From: Chitinophagaceae bacterium
GTDB taxonomy: Bacteria > Bacteroidota > Bacteroidia > Chitinophagales > Chitinophagaceae
Direction: 5' to 3'
NCBI GenBank assembly: GCA_017853575.1
Contig: JAFMJI010000008.1
Span: 28,577 to 92,576 of the forward strand
Length of the DNA stretch: 64,000 nucleotides
Shown here: piece by piece, positions 1-9,079 of the stretch
Numbering within the stretch: the first letter of the stretch is position 1
How the letters are laid out: every line of letters begins with the position of its first letter
Notes under the pieces: generated by a model
What the model was told of the DNA's origin: nothing
The model's input: only the letters and a program-made list of their open reading frames with translations
The model's database searches: none
Translations under genes and position numbers: made by a program

Positions 1-294
1 GCAGAAAAAGCAAAAGTTGAAAGACTTTTAAGAGCATATGGCGCTAGAGCGGTTGTTATCAGAAAAGATTATACCATTTTTGAAACAACTGGACAAAGAG
101 AAGAGACCGATACACTAATCAATGTGTTAGCACCATTTGGTCTCATTGAATTTGTAAGGAGTGCCAGGGTTGCCATCATCAAAGACAGCAAAGGATTTCA
201 CGAAAAACTAAAAGAGTTTGAGGAAACAGAACCAGTAAAACACTTGCTTGCAGAGGATATAACACCAGAAAAAGCAGCTGAATTGGAGAATTAA
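1..294 (+). CDS. ilvN: Acetolactate synthase small (regulatory) subunit, C-terminal part
   Basis: Open frame from the first base of the window to a TAA at 292-294, giving the last 97 residues of a protein whose start lies outside. The visible part reads like the C-terminal domain of IlvN: it begins with a KVERLLRAYGAR stretch and continues through GQREETDTLINVL and FGLIEFVRSARVAI. IlvN is the valine-sensing partner of acetolactate synthase (IlvB) in branched-chain amino-acid synthesis. ilvC follows 38 bp downstream on the same strand, the usual ilvBNC order, so the two are probably co-transcribed. The N-terminal ACT domain cannot be seen here. Confidence 0.9.
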   Translation, partial: AEKAKVERLLRAYGARAVVIRKDYTIFETTGQREETDTLINVLAPFGLIEFVRSARVAIIKDSKGFHEKLKEFEETEPVKHLLAEDITPEKAAELEN

Positions 295-332
295 TTTTTT
301 TATCATTTTAATAATCAAAATAAACAGCAATT

Positions 333-1385
333 ATGGCAAAATTAAATTTCGGAGGGGTTGAAGAAAATGTAGTGACCAGAGAAGAATTTCCACTTTCAAA
401 AGCTCAAGAGACTTTAAAAAATGAAGTTGTAGCTGTGATAGGCTATGGCGTGCAGGGTCCTGGCCAGGCTTTGAATCAAAAAGAAAATGGCATCAATGTT
501 ATTGTTGGCCAGAGAAAGAATTCAAAATCTTGGGACAAGGCTGTTGCTGATGGCTTTGTGCCAGGAAAAACTTTATTTGAAATTGAAGAAGCGCTGGAGA
601 AGGGAACCATCATTTGCTATTTGTTGAGTGATGCAGCACAAATTGCCATGTGGCCGACTGTAAAAAAACATTTAACTCCTGGAAAGGCATTGTATTTTTC
701 ACACGGCTTTGGAATTACCTATAGAGATCAAACCGGAATTATCCCACCAGCAGATGTTGACGTATTTCTAGTTGCTCCAAAAGGATCGGGCACATCATTG
801 AGAAGGATGTTCCTGCAAGGTAGAGGCTTGAACTCAAGCTATGCAATCTTTCAAGATGCAACAGGCAAAGCAAAAGACAGAGTCGTTGCACTAGGAATTG
901 CAATTGGAAGCGGATATCTGTTTGAAACAGATTTTAAAAAAGAAGTATTCAGCGATTTAACAGGAGAAAGAGGAACATTGATGGGTGCGATTCAGGGAAT
1001 TTTTGCAGCTCAATATCAAGTGCTACGTGATAAAGGACATACTCCTTCAGAAGCTTTCAATGAAACAGTTGAGGAATTGACACAATCACTCATGCCATTG
1101 GTTGCAGAAAATGGTATGGATTGGATGTATGCCAACTGTTCAACTACTGCTCAAAGAGGAGCACTTGATTGGTGGAAAAAATTCAGAGATGCTACTTTAC
1201 CTGTGTTCAATGAATTATACAATAGTGTTGCAACTGGTAAAGAGAGTCAGCGTAGCATCGACAGCAACTCACAGCCCGACTATCGTGCAAAACTTGAGGT
1301 TGAACTGAAGGAACTAAGAGAGAGTGAAATGTGGCAGGCAGGTAAAATTGTAAGAAGTTTGAGGCCCGAAAACCAATCGAAATAA
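333..1385 (+). CDS. ilvC: Ketol-acid reductoisomerase
   Basis: 350-residue protein that isomerises and reduces acetolactate or acetohydroxybutyrate with NAD(P)H and Mg2+, the second common step to valine and isoleucine. The Rossmann glycine-rich motif GYGVQGPGQ is at residues 37-45. The dinucleotide phosphate-binding loop follows (GQRKNSKSW, about 59-67). The metal-binding acidic segment SDLTGERGTLMG is near 208-219, and a C-terminal helical domain contains CSTTAQRGALDWW. Length fits the class I enzyme. It follows ilvN closely and ends at a strong hairpin, so it is probably the last gene of the ilv operon. Confidence 0.97.
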   Translation: MAKLNFGGVEENVVTREEFPLSKAQETLKNEVVAVIGYGVQGPGQALNQKENGINVIVGQRKNSKSWDKAVADGFVPGKTLFEIEEALEKGTIICYLLSDAAQIAMWPTVKKHLTPGKALYFSHGFGITYRDQTGIIPPADVDVFLVAPKGSGTSLRRMFLQGRGLNSSYAIFQDATGKAKDRVVALGIAIGSGYLFETDFKKEVFSDLTGERGTLMGAIQGIFAAQYQVLRDKGHTPSEAFNETVEELTQSLMPLVAENGMDWMYANCSTTAQRGALDWWKKFRDATLPVFNELYNSVATGKESQRSIDSNSQPDYRAKLEVELKELRESEMWQAGKIVRSLRPENQSK

Positions 1386-1400
1386 ACTTATACCAACCTA

Positions 1401-1434
1401 AAAAAGGAGCAGAAAATCTGCTCCTTTTTCTTTG
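1401..1434. terminator. Intrinsic terminator after ilvC
   Basis: Perfect 13-bp inverted repeat, arms 1401-1413 and 1417-1429, with a 3-nt loop. The core is GGAGCAGA/TCTGCTCC with A-rich and T-rich outer arms. It lies 15 bp after the ilvC stop and before the sucC promoter. The T-run continues on the plus strand, so it ends ilvC transcription. Confidence 0.9.
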
Positions 1435-1463
1435 AATTCTGCCCTGCTTATCTACTCGTAATG

Positions 1464-1471
1464 TATATTTG
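1464..1471 (+). promoter_or_regulatory. -7 box of the sucC promoter
   Basis: TATATTTG, a perfect match to the Bacteroidota -7 consensus TAnnTTTG, 18 bp before the sucC ATG and just after the ilvC terminator. I see no good -33 TTTG at the usual spacing, so this rests on the -7 element and its position. Confidence 0.55.
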
Positions 1472-1489
1472 TAAAAATTTTTATTTTTC

Positions 1490-2701
1490 ATGAACCTTCA
1501 CGAATATCAGGCCAAAGAATTGTTGAAAAAGTATAATGTACCCGTCCAAGAGGGTGTTGCATGCAGCACAGTTAATGAAGCAGTAACAGCATACAACGAT
1601 ATCAAAGAAAAAAGCGGAAGCAAATTCGCTGTAGTGAAGGCTCAGATACATGCAGGTGGAAGAGGAAAAGGACAAATCAAGGAAAATGGCATCAACGGTG
1701 TAAAAGTTGGTAAAAGCTTAGAAGATATCAAAGAATTTGCAGAAAAAATATTGGGAGGAACATTGGTGACCATCCAAACTGGTCCTTCCGGCAAAGTGGT
1801 CAACAAAATACTCGTAGCGCAAGACATGTATTACGATGGCCCCACGGAAAGAAAAGAATTCTATCTGTCTATTTTATTGGACAGATCAAAAGGTCAGAAT
1901 GTAATCATGTACAGCACTGAAGGCGGAATGAATATTGAGGATGTTGCACATGATACTCCTGAGAAAATTTTCAGAGAATTGGTTCATCCAGCTGGAGGTC
2001 TACTCCCCTTTCAAGCAAGAAAAATTGCATTTAACCTCGGACTCAGTGGAGATGCCTTCAAGAACATGGTGAAATTTGTAACCAATTTGTACAATGCATA
2101 TGTAGGCTTGGATTGTTCAATGCTTGAAATTAATCCGCTTTTTAAAGCTGCTGATGATAAAATCATTGCAGTGGATTGTAAAATGAATTTGGATGAAAAT
2201 GCCTTGGGCAGACATCCAGATTTACAGGCCATGCGTGATCTTACTGAAGAAGATCCAACAGAGGTTGAAGCAGGTAAATTCAATTTAAATTTTGTAAAAC
2301 TTGATGGAAATGTAGGATGCATGGTGAATGGTGCCGGATTGGCCATGGCTACGATGGACATGATTAAATTAAGCGGCGGTGAACCTGCCAACTTCCTCGA
2401 TGTTGGAGGTACAGCAAATGCACAAACAGTTGAAGCAGGTTTTAAAATTATTTTACAAGATCCAAATGTGAAAGCCATTCTCATCAATATATTTGGTGGA
2501 ATTGTAAGATGTGACAGGGTTGCATCAGGCGTAATTGAAGCATATAAAAACCTGGGAAATATCCATATCCCTATCATCGTTCGTTTACAGGGCACCAATG
2601 CTGCTGAAGCAAAAAAACTAATCGATGAAAGTGGACTGAAAGTTCAAAGTGCCATTTTACTCAGCGAAGCAGCAGAACTTGTGAAAAAGGCTGTTGTCTA
2701 G
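1490..2701 (+). CDS. sucC: Succinyl-CoA synthetase (ADP-forming) beta subunit
   Basis: 403-residue ATP-grasp protein. With SucD it converts succinyl-CoA to succinate with formation of ATP in the TCA cycle. It opens with the family signature MNLHEYQAKELLKKY, carries the ATP-grasp glycine-rich stretch AQIHAGGRGKGQ near residues 47-58, and has the C-terminal ligase domain with NIFGGIVRCDRVA. Length is close to the usual value of about 390. sucD is not adjacent; the next gene is an unrelated DUF5916 protein, so the alpha subunit must be encoded elsewhere. ATG at 1490 is preceded by a T-rich leader and a TAnnTTTG box. Confidence 0.96.
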   Translation: MNLHEYQAKELLKKYNVPVQEGVACSTVNEAVTAYNDIKEKSGSKFAVVKAQIHAGGRGKGQIKENGINGVKVGKSLEDIKEFAEKILGGTLVTIQTGPSGKVVNKILVAQDMYYDGPTERKEFYLSILLDRSKGQNVIMYSTEGGMNIEDVAHDTPEKIFRELVHPAGGLLPFQARKIAFNLGLSGDAFKNMVKFVTNLYNAYVGLDCSMLEINPLFKAADDKIIAVDCKMNLDENALGRHPDLQAMRDLTEEDPTEVEAGKFNLNFVKLDGNVGCMVNGAGLAMATMDMIKLSGGEPANFLDVGGTANAQTVEAGFKIILQDPNVKAILINIFGGIVRCDRVASGVIEAYKNLGNIHIPIIVRLQGTNAAEAKKLIDESGLKVQSAILLSEAAELVKKAVV

Positions 2702-2721
2702 CGACAAACATAATACAACGA

Positions 2722-4893
2722 TTGAAAAAGTTCCTTACCCTACTGGTGTTGGCTACTGCCATACATTCTGGTGCTGTATCACAAAGAAAAAACGAAGAGT
2801 ACAGATATTTCATCAAGAGAGCTCCATCCCCTATTCAGATTGACGGTATTGAAGACCCTGTATGGTCTGTTGCACAAAATGCAACTGATTTTCAAATGGT
2901 GCTTCCAATGGACACCAGCAAAGCGAAAATAAAAACGGATGTTAGAATGTTTTACGATTCATCCGGCATTTATCTACTTGCAGTGAACTATATAGAGCCT
3001 GGGCAAAAATTCATGGTTGAATCATTGAAACGAGATTTCAACTTTGGAAAAAACGACAACTTCCTTTTATTTATGGATCCATTCAATGACCAAACAAATG
3101 GATTCACATTTGGATCAAATGCAGCAGGTGCACAATGGGATGGTCTTTTGTATGATGGTGGAAAAGCAGATCTCAACTGGGATAACAAGTGGAATTCCTC
3201 AACGAAATACTACAAAGATAAATGGGTATGGGAAGCATACATACCATTTAAAACCATTCGGTATAAAAATGGGATAAAAACATGGGGGATACAATTCAGC
3301 AGACTGGATATTTCAAAAGCTGAAAAATCAAGCTGGGCACCAGTTCCCAGACAATTTCCAACTGCCTCCCTCGCTTATACTGGCATATTGGTTTGGGATC
3401 AACCACCCCCAGATGCGGGTCAAAATATTTCTCTGATTCCATATGTACTCAGCGGTGGATCAAAAAACTATGTTGCAAATACAGCAACCAAATTCAGAAA
3501 TGATATTGGATTGGACGCGAAGGTTGCAGTTACGTCATCCCTCAACTTGGATCTTTCCATCCATCCAGACTTTTCACAGGTAGAAGTAGATAGACAGGTT
3601 ACAAACTTGGACAGGTTTGAACTGTTCTTTCCTGAAAGAAGACAATTCTTTATTGAGAACGGAGATCAGTTCAACAACTTTGGATACGGAACCATTCGTC
3701 CATTCTTTTCCCGAAGAATTGGACTGAATGCTCCTATACAATATGGTGCCAGACTCAGTGGAAAATTGAATAAGAACTGGAGAATGGGTTTTATGAACAT
3801 GCAAACCGAAAGAAATATAGAAACCAAAACTCCTATTCAAAACTACACTGCATTTGCTATCCAGAGAAAGGTGTTTGCGAGATCCAATATTGGATTATTG
3901 TTTGTCAATAGAGATCAATTGTTGGGCAAAGACGAGAAAGGCCCTACATATCTTGCCAATCCTTTTAATAGAAACATTGGCCTTGAATACAACCTAGCCT
4001 CTTCGAATAATTTATGGACAGGTAAATACATGGTTTTAAAATCCTTTTCGAAAAACACATCTGGAGATGATTTTACACATGCCGGCAACATACAATACAG
4101 CAGTAAAAAATGGCTGATCGGATATCAACAAGAATCCGTTGGAAAGCAATACACGGCTGAAGTTGGGTACGTGCCAAGAAAAGATTACTTTAAAATATCA
4201 CCATCGATTTCAAGAATATTTTTCTCAAAAAATCCAAAAATTACCAGCCACACGATCAAGGTGATGAACTTTGATTATTTCACCAGAAAACTAAAGCTAA
4301 CAGACAATACAACTTACCTGGCTTACACATTGACCCTGAGAAATCAAGCAACTTATACTGCATGGGTGGCCCACGATTATATCAAGTTGCTTCAACCATT
4401 CGACCCAACTAACTATACCAAAGATACTTTGGCAAGAGGTACGCAACACCGTTGGAATTCGGTCGGACTTGAACTTGCATCAAAACCGCAACAGTTGCTT
4501 ACCTATTTAATCTCAGGTAGATTTGGAGGATATTATTTTAATGGAAATAGGACATTTATTAGTGCTGACCTAGGATATCGTCTACAACCATATTTTAGTT
4601 TGACCATGAGCACGAGCTTCAATAATATTTCACTTCCTGCACCATGGAATGATCACACATTTTGGTTGGTTGGACCGAGAATTGATGTAACGTTCACGAA
4701 TAAATTATTCTTCACTACTTTTCTGCAATACAACAATCAGCAGAACAACATCAACATCAATACAAGGTTTCAATGGAGATATAAACCAGCATCAGACCTG
4801 TTTCTGGTGTATACAGACAACTACTACCCTGCTCCATTCAATGTAAAAAACAGAGCACTGGTTTTGAAGTTTAATTACTGGTGGAATCTATAA
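2722..4893 (+). CDS. DUF5916 outer-membrane protein with CBM9-like N-terminal domain
   Basis: 723 residues starting at TTG 2722; this start gives a signal peptide (MKKFLTLLVLATAIHSGAVSQ), which later starts would lose. Residues of about 30-230 resemble a carbohydrate-binding family 9-like domain (PIQIDGIEDPVWSVAQ, then DVRMFYDSSGIYLL). The rest matches the DUF5916 type: repeated amphipathic beta-strands, the sequence FELFFPERRQFFIENGDQF near 295-315, and a C-terminal end rich in aromatic residues. The family is common in Bacteroidota and its substrate is unknown; an outer-membrane barrel is inferred. It starts 20 bp after sucC and may be co-transcribed with it. Confidence 0.8.
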   Translation: MKKFLTLLVLATAIHSGAVSQRKNEEYRYFIKRAPSPIQIDGIEDPVWSVAQNATDFQMVLPMDTSKAKIKTDVRMFYDSSGIYLLAVNYIEPGQKFMVESLKRDFNFGKNDNFLLFMDPFNDQTNGFTFGSNAAGAQWDGLLYDGGKADLNWDNKWNSSTKYYKDKWVWEAYIPFKTIRYKNGIKTWGIQFSRLDISKAEKSSWAPVPRQFPTASLAYTGILVWDQPPPDAGQNISLIPYVLSGGSKNYVANTATKFRNDIGLDAKVAVTSSLNLDLSIHPDFSQVEVDRQVTNLDRFELFFPERRQFFIENGDQFNNFGYGTIRPFFSRRIGLNAPIQYGARLSGKLNKNWRMGFMNMQTERNIETKTPIQNYTAFAIQRKVFARSNIGLLFVNRDQLLGKDEKGPTYLANPFNRNIGLEYNLASSNNLWTGKYMVLKSFSKNTSGDDFTHAGNIQYSSKKWLIGYQQESVGKQYTAEVGYVPRKDYFKISPSISRIFFSKNPKITSHTIKVMNFDYFTRKLKLTDNTTYLAYTLTLRNQATYTAWVAHDYIKLLQPFDPTNYTKDTLARGTQHRWNSVGLELASKPQQLLTYLISGRFGGYYFNGNRTFISADLGYRLQPYFSLTMSTSFNNISLPAPWNDHTFWLVGPRIDVTFTNKLFFTTFLQYNNQQNNININTRFQWRYKPASDLFLVYTDNYYPAPFNVKNRALVLKFNYWWNL

Positions 4894-4901
4894 GTAGACG
4901 A

Positions 4902-5552
4902 CTACATTTTCTTTGCATCTTCCAAAAACTTGGCCAAACCTATATCCGTTAGAGGATGTTTGAGCAGTCCAAGTATTGAATCCAGCGGGCAAGTGCAAAC
5001 ATGTGCTCCTGCTTCTGCAGATCGAACAATGTGCAGTGCGTTTCGAATGGATGCAGCAAGAATTTGGGTATCAAATCCCTGTAAAGAATAAATATGATTG
5101 ATCTGACCTATGAGTTGAACACCATCCCAGTTGCTATCATCAACACGACCTATAAATGGTGAAACATATGTTGCGCCTGCTTTAGCAGCAAGTATTGCTT
5201 GTCCTGCTGAAAAAACCAGCGTACAATTTGTTCTGATGCCATTGTCTGTAAACCATTTGATGGCTTTTATACCATCTTTGATCATAGGTACCTTTACAAC
5301 GATATTTTTATGAATGGATGCTAATTTTTTTCCTTCCTCAACCATTTCTTTAAAATCTGTTGATAGTACTTCTGCACTTACATCTCCATCAACCAAAGCG
5401 CAGATATCAGCGTAATGCTTGAGGACATTGTCTTGACCCTTGATCCCTTCTTTAGCCATTAAAGAGGGATTGGTAGTAACCCCATCAAGAATACCCAAAT
5501 CGTTTGCTTCTTTGATATGTGCAAGGTTAGCTGTGTCGATGAAAAATTTCAT
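4902..5552 (-). CDS. fsa: Transaldolase / fructose-6-phosphate aldolase-like (TalC/Fsa family)
   Basis: 216-residue single-domain class I aldolase of the short transaldolase family. The N-terminus MKFFIDTANL, the TTNPSLMAKEG loop, the Schiff-base lysine in IVVKVPM (Lys87) and SPFIGRVDD near 130 are all family hallmarks. It acts in the pentose phosphate pathway on C3 plus C6/C7 sugar phosphates. Whether it is a true transaldolase or a fructose-6-phosphate aldolase cannot be settled by eye; the SPFIGRVDD motif leans towards transaldolase. It converges on the DUF5916 gene with an 8-bp gap and has its start about 70 bp from the SRP RNA 3' end. Confidence 0.9.
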   Translation of the reverse strand: MKFFIDTANLAHIKEANDLGILDGVTTNPSLMAKEGIKGQDNVLKHYADICALVDGDVSAEVLSTDFKEMVEEGKKLASIHKNIVVKVPMIKDGIKAIKWFTDNGIRTNCTLVFSAGQAILAAKAGATYVSPFIGRVDDSNWDGVQLIGQINHIYSLQGFDTQILAASIRNALHIVRSAEAGAHVCTCPLDSILGLLKHPLTDIGLAKFLEDAKKM

Positions 5553-5616
5553 GGCTTATGATATTTGGCAGCAAATTAATTAAAAGAAGAAGAAAGTTTG
5601 GCCTGAGATATTCACA

Positions 5617-5716
5617 AAAAATAGCAGGTTGCTTACATCGCACCGCTCAACCACCTACCCTTGCTACCTTCCGGTCCTGGGGGAGTTCAGCAGGAGCTGG
5701 TCGTGTAAGACCTGCC
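5617..5716 (-). ncRNA. ffs: Signal recognition particle RNA, small bacterial type
   Basis: The minus strand carries the SRP RNA core: CAGGACCGGAAGGTAGCAAGG, with the GGAA tetraloop and the asymmetric internal loop bound by Ffh. The ends pair as GCAGGT (5710-5715) with ACCTGC (5624-5629), closing a hairpin of roughly 90-100 nt. A run of T residues on the minus strand just past the closing stem would end transcription near 5615-5620. No Alu domain is visible, as expected for the short 4.5S type. Exact ends are inferred from pairing and from the promoter box. Confidence 0.92.
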
Positions 5717-5720
5717 GCCG

Positions 5721-5728
5721 CAAATATA
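5721..5728 (-). promoter_or_regulatory. -7 box of the SRP RNA promoter
   Basis: On the minus strand this reads TATATTTG, a perfect TAnnTTTG. It lies about 5 nt before the GCAGGT that begins the closing stem of the SRP RNA, the right distance for a transcription start at about 5715. This supports both the strand and the 5' end of the RNA. Confidence 0.65.
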
Positions 5729-5734
5729 CAAAAA

Positions 5735-7018
5735 TCACTGAAGTGTTCGATTGAACTGACTGTTGATTTGACGAATTGCTAACAATTGATCGGATCTTCC
5801 GCCCAGTTCACGATAATAAACCAACACCATGTAATTGTTTTCAGTTTCCCAGGCATCTTGTTCGATAATGGACGAATTGTATGATACTTTGCCATTTATC
5901 ATTTGACGAACTGCGTATTCGTAATCATAATAACCTTGCTTCAAAAATAAATTTGATTCATAGACACCTTTCTCTGCATTGAACTCCATCTTGGCATCTT
6001 TATCATCTCCATAATTCGTCAATCTACCAATAATATACAAGTCGCCTTGCGCTAGCGCAAGTCCATCTTTAGGCCTAAAGGTGAAATGAACCTTTGCATA
6101 ATCTGCGTTCCAAAATGGATTTAAGTTATCAATGGTCTCGTTTATAAATAGTCCGTTGAGATCACGGTAGTAAAAATACTGTTTGGGCAACCTGGGCTGA
6201 TCTTCTTTTACAAATAACTCATTAGACGCATTTGTATTTTGTTGTTTAGTTACTCTATCACCCAGCAGTCGGAAACTGCGTAAATTAAGCCACCTATATT
6301 CTTTACCAGCAGGAAAAACCATACTGTTCTCATTGTTGTATTGCAACATTCCCTGTCGAATGAAAGTTGGCTGATTAATAGACAGCAAATTGTCCCATCG
6401 ATAGTTTTGTAAAACTTTTAATTGTAATTGCTGTTGTGGATATCTGATATCCATGTTTGTTGTTTCAAGCTGAATCTGGATTCTGTGGTGAGTCTGAAAA
6501 TATTGTTGGTTATAGGGCTGTGTAATTTGCAAGGCAACATTCAATTTTTCCTCCACCACCAACATTCGTCTTGTAAATGCTAACTTATTTGTATCTCCAT
6601 CCAAGTATACTTTCACCAGATAATTTCCAGACTTTGTAGGCATACAATTTTTATCCGGCAAATTTGTCTGGTAATGGGTATAACGGGTTAATGCAATACT
6701 AGATGTCTTATAATTATTTATCCGAATCTGACTGAATCCTTTGGCATAGTCAAAATAATTTAATTGCGCAGGAAGCCAGTCAGCATTGCAGAGCTGAATA
6801 GAGTAATAGTAATTCTTTACTCCTCCATCCAAATCATCAAAATGCAATTCAAGTAGGTCGGTGGAATTCAGTCGTACGATTGGGTATGAAATTGGATCAG
6901 CATATTTATATAAAGAAACCGTTTTAATATTTGGCAAATAAGTTTTGTCTGGAGATGCCTGTGACAAAACAGCACAATAAACACCCAAAAACAAAAAAAC
7001 CGCAACCATCCTTTTCAT
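5735..7018 (-). CDS. Type IX secretion system Plug protein (DUF5103)
   Basis: 427 residues from ATG 7018; a GTG three codons upstream (7027) is possible. A signal peptide is clear (MKRMVAVFLFLGVYCAVLSQ). The mature part begins YLPNIKTVSLYKYADPISYPIVRL and continues with a DLLELHFDDLDGG segment and LCNADWLPAQLNYFDYAKGF, the hallmarks of DUF5103 / T9SS plug. In the known SprA complex, Plug closes the periplasmic face of the giant barrel translocon when no substrate is engaged. It lies alone here, between SRP RNA and a divergent permease gene; sprA/sov is not in the window. Confidence 0.85.
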   Translation of the reverse strand: MKRMVAVFLFLGVYCAVLSQASPDKTYLPNIKTVSLYKYADPISYPIVRLNSTDLLELHFDDLDGGVKNYYYSIQLCNADWLPAQLNYFDYAKGFSQIRINNYKTSSIALTRYTHYQTNLPDKNCMPTKSGNYLVKVYLDGDTNKLAFTRRMLVVEEKLNVALQITQPYNQQYFQTHHRIQIQLETTNMDIRYPQQQLQLKVLQNYRWDNLLSINQPTFIRQGMLQYNNENSMVFPAGKEYRWLNLRSFRLLGDRVTKQQNTNASNELFVKEDQPRLPKQYFYYRDLNGLFINETIDNLNPFWNADYAKVHFTFRPKDGLALAQGDLYIIGRLTNYGDDKDAKMEFNAEKGVYESNLFLKQGYYDYEYAVRQMINGKVSYNSSIIEQDAWETENNYMVLVYYRELGGRSDQLLAIRQINSQFNRTLQ

Positions 7019-7084
7019 GTCAGACACTTATTCAACGAATTTAATCAATAATTGATTTGTACATTTATAACTCAAACTGAATTA

Positions 7085-8317
7085 TTGAAACTCTCTTTTT
7101 ACATCTCTAAAAAACTGATATCAGCTCCTCAAAAGGCTTTTTCGGCGTTGATCATGCGCATCAGTATCATTGCAACTGCAGTAAGTGTTGCAGCAATGAT
7201 AGTAGCCTCATCCTTTGTGAATGGATTTCAACATGTAGTTGCAGAAAAGATTTATTCTTTTTGGGGACATCTTCGAATTGAACATTATGAACCACTGCGT
7301 TCCACCAATGCAGAGGCAGCATTGATCGAAAAAAATGATTCCCTTGAAAATTTTTTACAAAAATATTCTAACATTAAAACCATTGCCCCTTTTGTAACGC
7401 ATTCAGCAATTTTAAGCGCAAACGGAACTATTGAGGGTGTGATGATCAAAGGAATATCTTCCAGTTACCCACCAGAAAATCTCAGCAAGTATTTAAAAAA
7501 AGGGAGCATTCCAAATTGGAAAGACTCAGCACAACTTCAGCAAATACTTCTCTCTACAACCATTGCTAGTCAACTGAAGACAAAAGTTGGTTCCTCCATA
7601 TTGGTAAATTTCATATCGAAAAATGGCGCATCACCTAGGGTACGCAAGATGATCGTTGCTGGCCTATATAGTACCGGAATCGATATTTATGACCAGGCCT
7701 ATGCAATTGGTAATTTGGAGTACCTAAATAAAATCAATCAAATTCCTGTTAGCTCGATAAACGGATACGAAATCCAACTGAAAGAAACTTCGCAGATGGA
7801 TCAAACCGCAAATCAGATTTTCACCTTTCTGCCCATTGGATGGAATGCCATTACTATCAAGGACCTTTCTCCTGAAATATTTGACTGGCTTGCATTGCAG
7901 GATACAAATAAATATATATTTCTTGGACTGATGCTGGTTGTTGCTATCATCAACTTGATCACTTGCTTAATCATTCTATTACTGGAAAGAACCAATATGA
8001 TTGCAGTTTTAAAATCACTTGGTGCAAGAGACAAGCTGGTACAAAGCATTTTTATATACTATGGAAGCTGGATTGCATCAATTGGAATTTTATCTGGAGG
8101 AATACTGGGTGTTTTATTATGTCTAGTTCAACAAAAATGGCCATTTATTAAATTAAACGAAGAAATTTATTATGTCAGCACAGCTCCAGTACAGTTAAAT
8201 GCAATTCAAGTTATTGCAATTGTAGTAGGAACTTTTCTCATAAGCATGATGATCTTGTTGCTTCCCTCAGCAATCAGCAGAAAGATCAATGTTTCGAAAA
8301 CACTCCAGTTCAAATAG
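7085..8317 (+). CDS. FtsX-like ABC transporter permease (LolC/LolE type)
   Basis: About 410 residues from TTG 7085, which gives the family-typical N-terminus MKLSFYISKKL; a TTG at 7052 would add 11 residues. A first membrane segment lies near residues 25-50 (ISIIATAVSVAAMIVASSF), followed by a long periplasmic domain, then three membrane segments near 280-300, 325-350 and 375-400. This is the MacB/LolC topology. Relatives with cognate ATPase LolD move lipoproteins from the inner membrane; no ATPase gene is adjacent, so the substrate is inferred. Its stop abuts the converging methyltransferase gene with no gap. Confidence 0.85.
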   Translation: MKLSFYISKKLISAPQKAFSALIMRISIIATAVSVAAMIVASSFVNGFQHVVAEKIYSFWGHLRIEHYEPLRSTNAEAALIEKNDSLENFLQKYSNIKTIAPFVTHSAILSANGTIEGVMIKGISSSYPPENLSKYLKKGSIPNWKDSAQLQQILLSTTIASQLKTKVGSSILVNFISKNGASPRVRKMIVAGLYSTGIDIYDQAYAIGNLEYLNKINQIPVSSINGYEIQLKETSQMDQTANQIFTFLPIGWNAITIKDLSPEIFDWLALQDTNKYIFLGLMLVVAIINLITCLIILLLERTNMIAVLKSLGARDKLVQSIFIYYGSWIASIGILSGGILGVLLCLVQQKWPFIKLNEEIYYVSTAPVQLNAIQVIAIVVGTFLISMMILLLPSAISRKINVSKTLQFK

Positions 8318-9058
8318 CTATTTCTTAACTACCGATAATATAATGGATGTTGCAATAGCGGCATTCAAAGACTCTGCCTTACCGTGTTTGGGAATAGTAA
8401 TGCGTTGATTTGTCAATGCAAGAATTTCATCTGAAATACCAACAGACTCATTCCCGATCACGATGAAGCAGTTTGAAGCGATGGATGCTTCATGAATGGA
8501 AATACCATTCAAAACTGCAGCGTATACTGGGAAATCTGCATGCATAATAAGAAAGTCAGTTAATGCTGTATAAAAAACATTTACCCTCAATATACTTCCC
8601 ATTGCAGATTGAACAACTTTGGCATTGAAAACATCAACCGTATCGGGTGAACATATGATGTTTTTGATTCCAAACCAGTCACATGTTCTAATGATGGTTC
8701 CGAGATTTCCAGGATCTTGAATATGATCAAGTACTATGGTAACTCCATTGAAAATTTGTGTTTTAATATCAATTTTTGGTAACTCAACCAAAGCAATGAC
8801 TTGCTGAGGTGTTTTTTGAGAAGAAATTTTTTGAAGTTCAAAATCTTCAATTATACTTATGGCAATATCAGATGGGATTGATTGTTTGTGAATGAACTCC
8901 CATTCCTTTACTGCATATAATTTTTTTATGGCTTGATTCGCTTCTTTCAGCAACTCCTTTACCATTTTAACACCCTCAACCGGAAAGAGCTGCTCCTGTT
9001 CTCTAAATTTTTTATGGGATAAACTTTGAATATATTTGATGTCTGATTTACTGAGCAT
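8318..9058 (-). CDS. SpoU/TrmH-family RNA 2'-O-methyltransferase
   Basis: 246-residue SPOUT methyltransferase. The N-terminal substrate-binding part (KFREQEQLFPVEGVKMVKELL) is followed by the three SpoU motifs: DHIQDPGNLGTIIRTCDWFG near residue 148, FIVIGNESVGIS near 203, and a C-terminal ITIPKHGKAESLNAAIATSI that forms the knot and binds SAM. It resembles RlmB/TsnR-type enzymes acting on rRNA, but the target nucleotide cannot be named from sequence. It is divergent from the tamL-like gene (21 bp between starts), a neighbourhood common in Bacteroidota. Confidence 0.9.
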   Translation of the reverse strand: MLSKSDIKYIQSLSHKKFREQEQLFPVEGVKMVKELLKEANQAIKKLYAVKEWEFIHKQSIPSDIAISIIEDFELQKISSQKTPQQVIALVELPKIDIKTQIFNGVTIVLDHIQDPGNLGTIIRTCDWFGIKNIICSPDTVDVFNAKVVQSAMGSILRVNVFYTALTDFLIMHADFPVYAAVLNGISIHEASIASNCFIVIGNESVGISDEILALTNQRITIPKHGKAESLNAAIATSIILSVVKK

Positions 9059-9079
9059 TTGCGGATTTAATAATATTGG

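Noticed and set aside
2011..2598. Long minus-strand frame opposite sucC
   Set aside because: Shadow of the strong sucC coding frame; no domain and no promoter.
5558..5782. Plus-strand open frame of 74 codons
   Set aside because: It runs through the SRP RNA and its promoter; composition is that of RNA structure, not protein.
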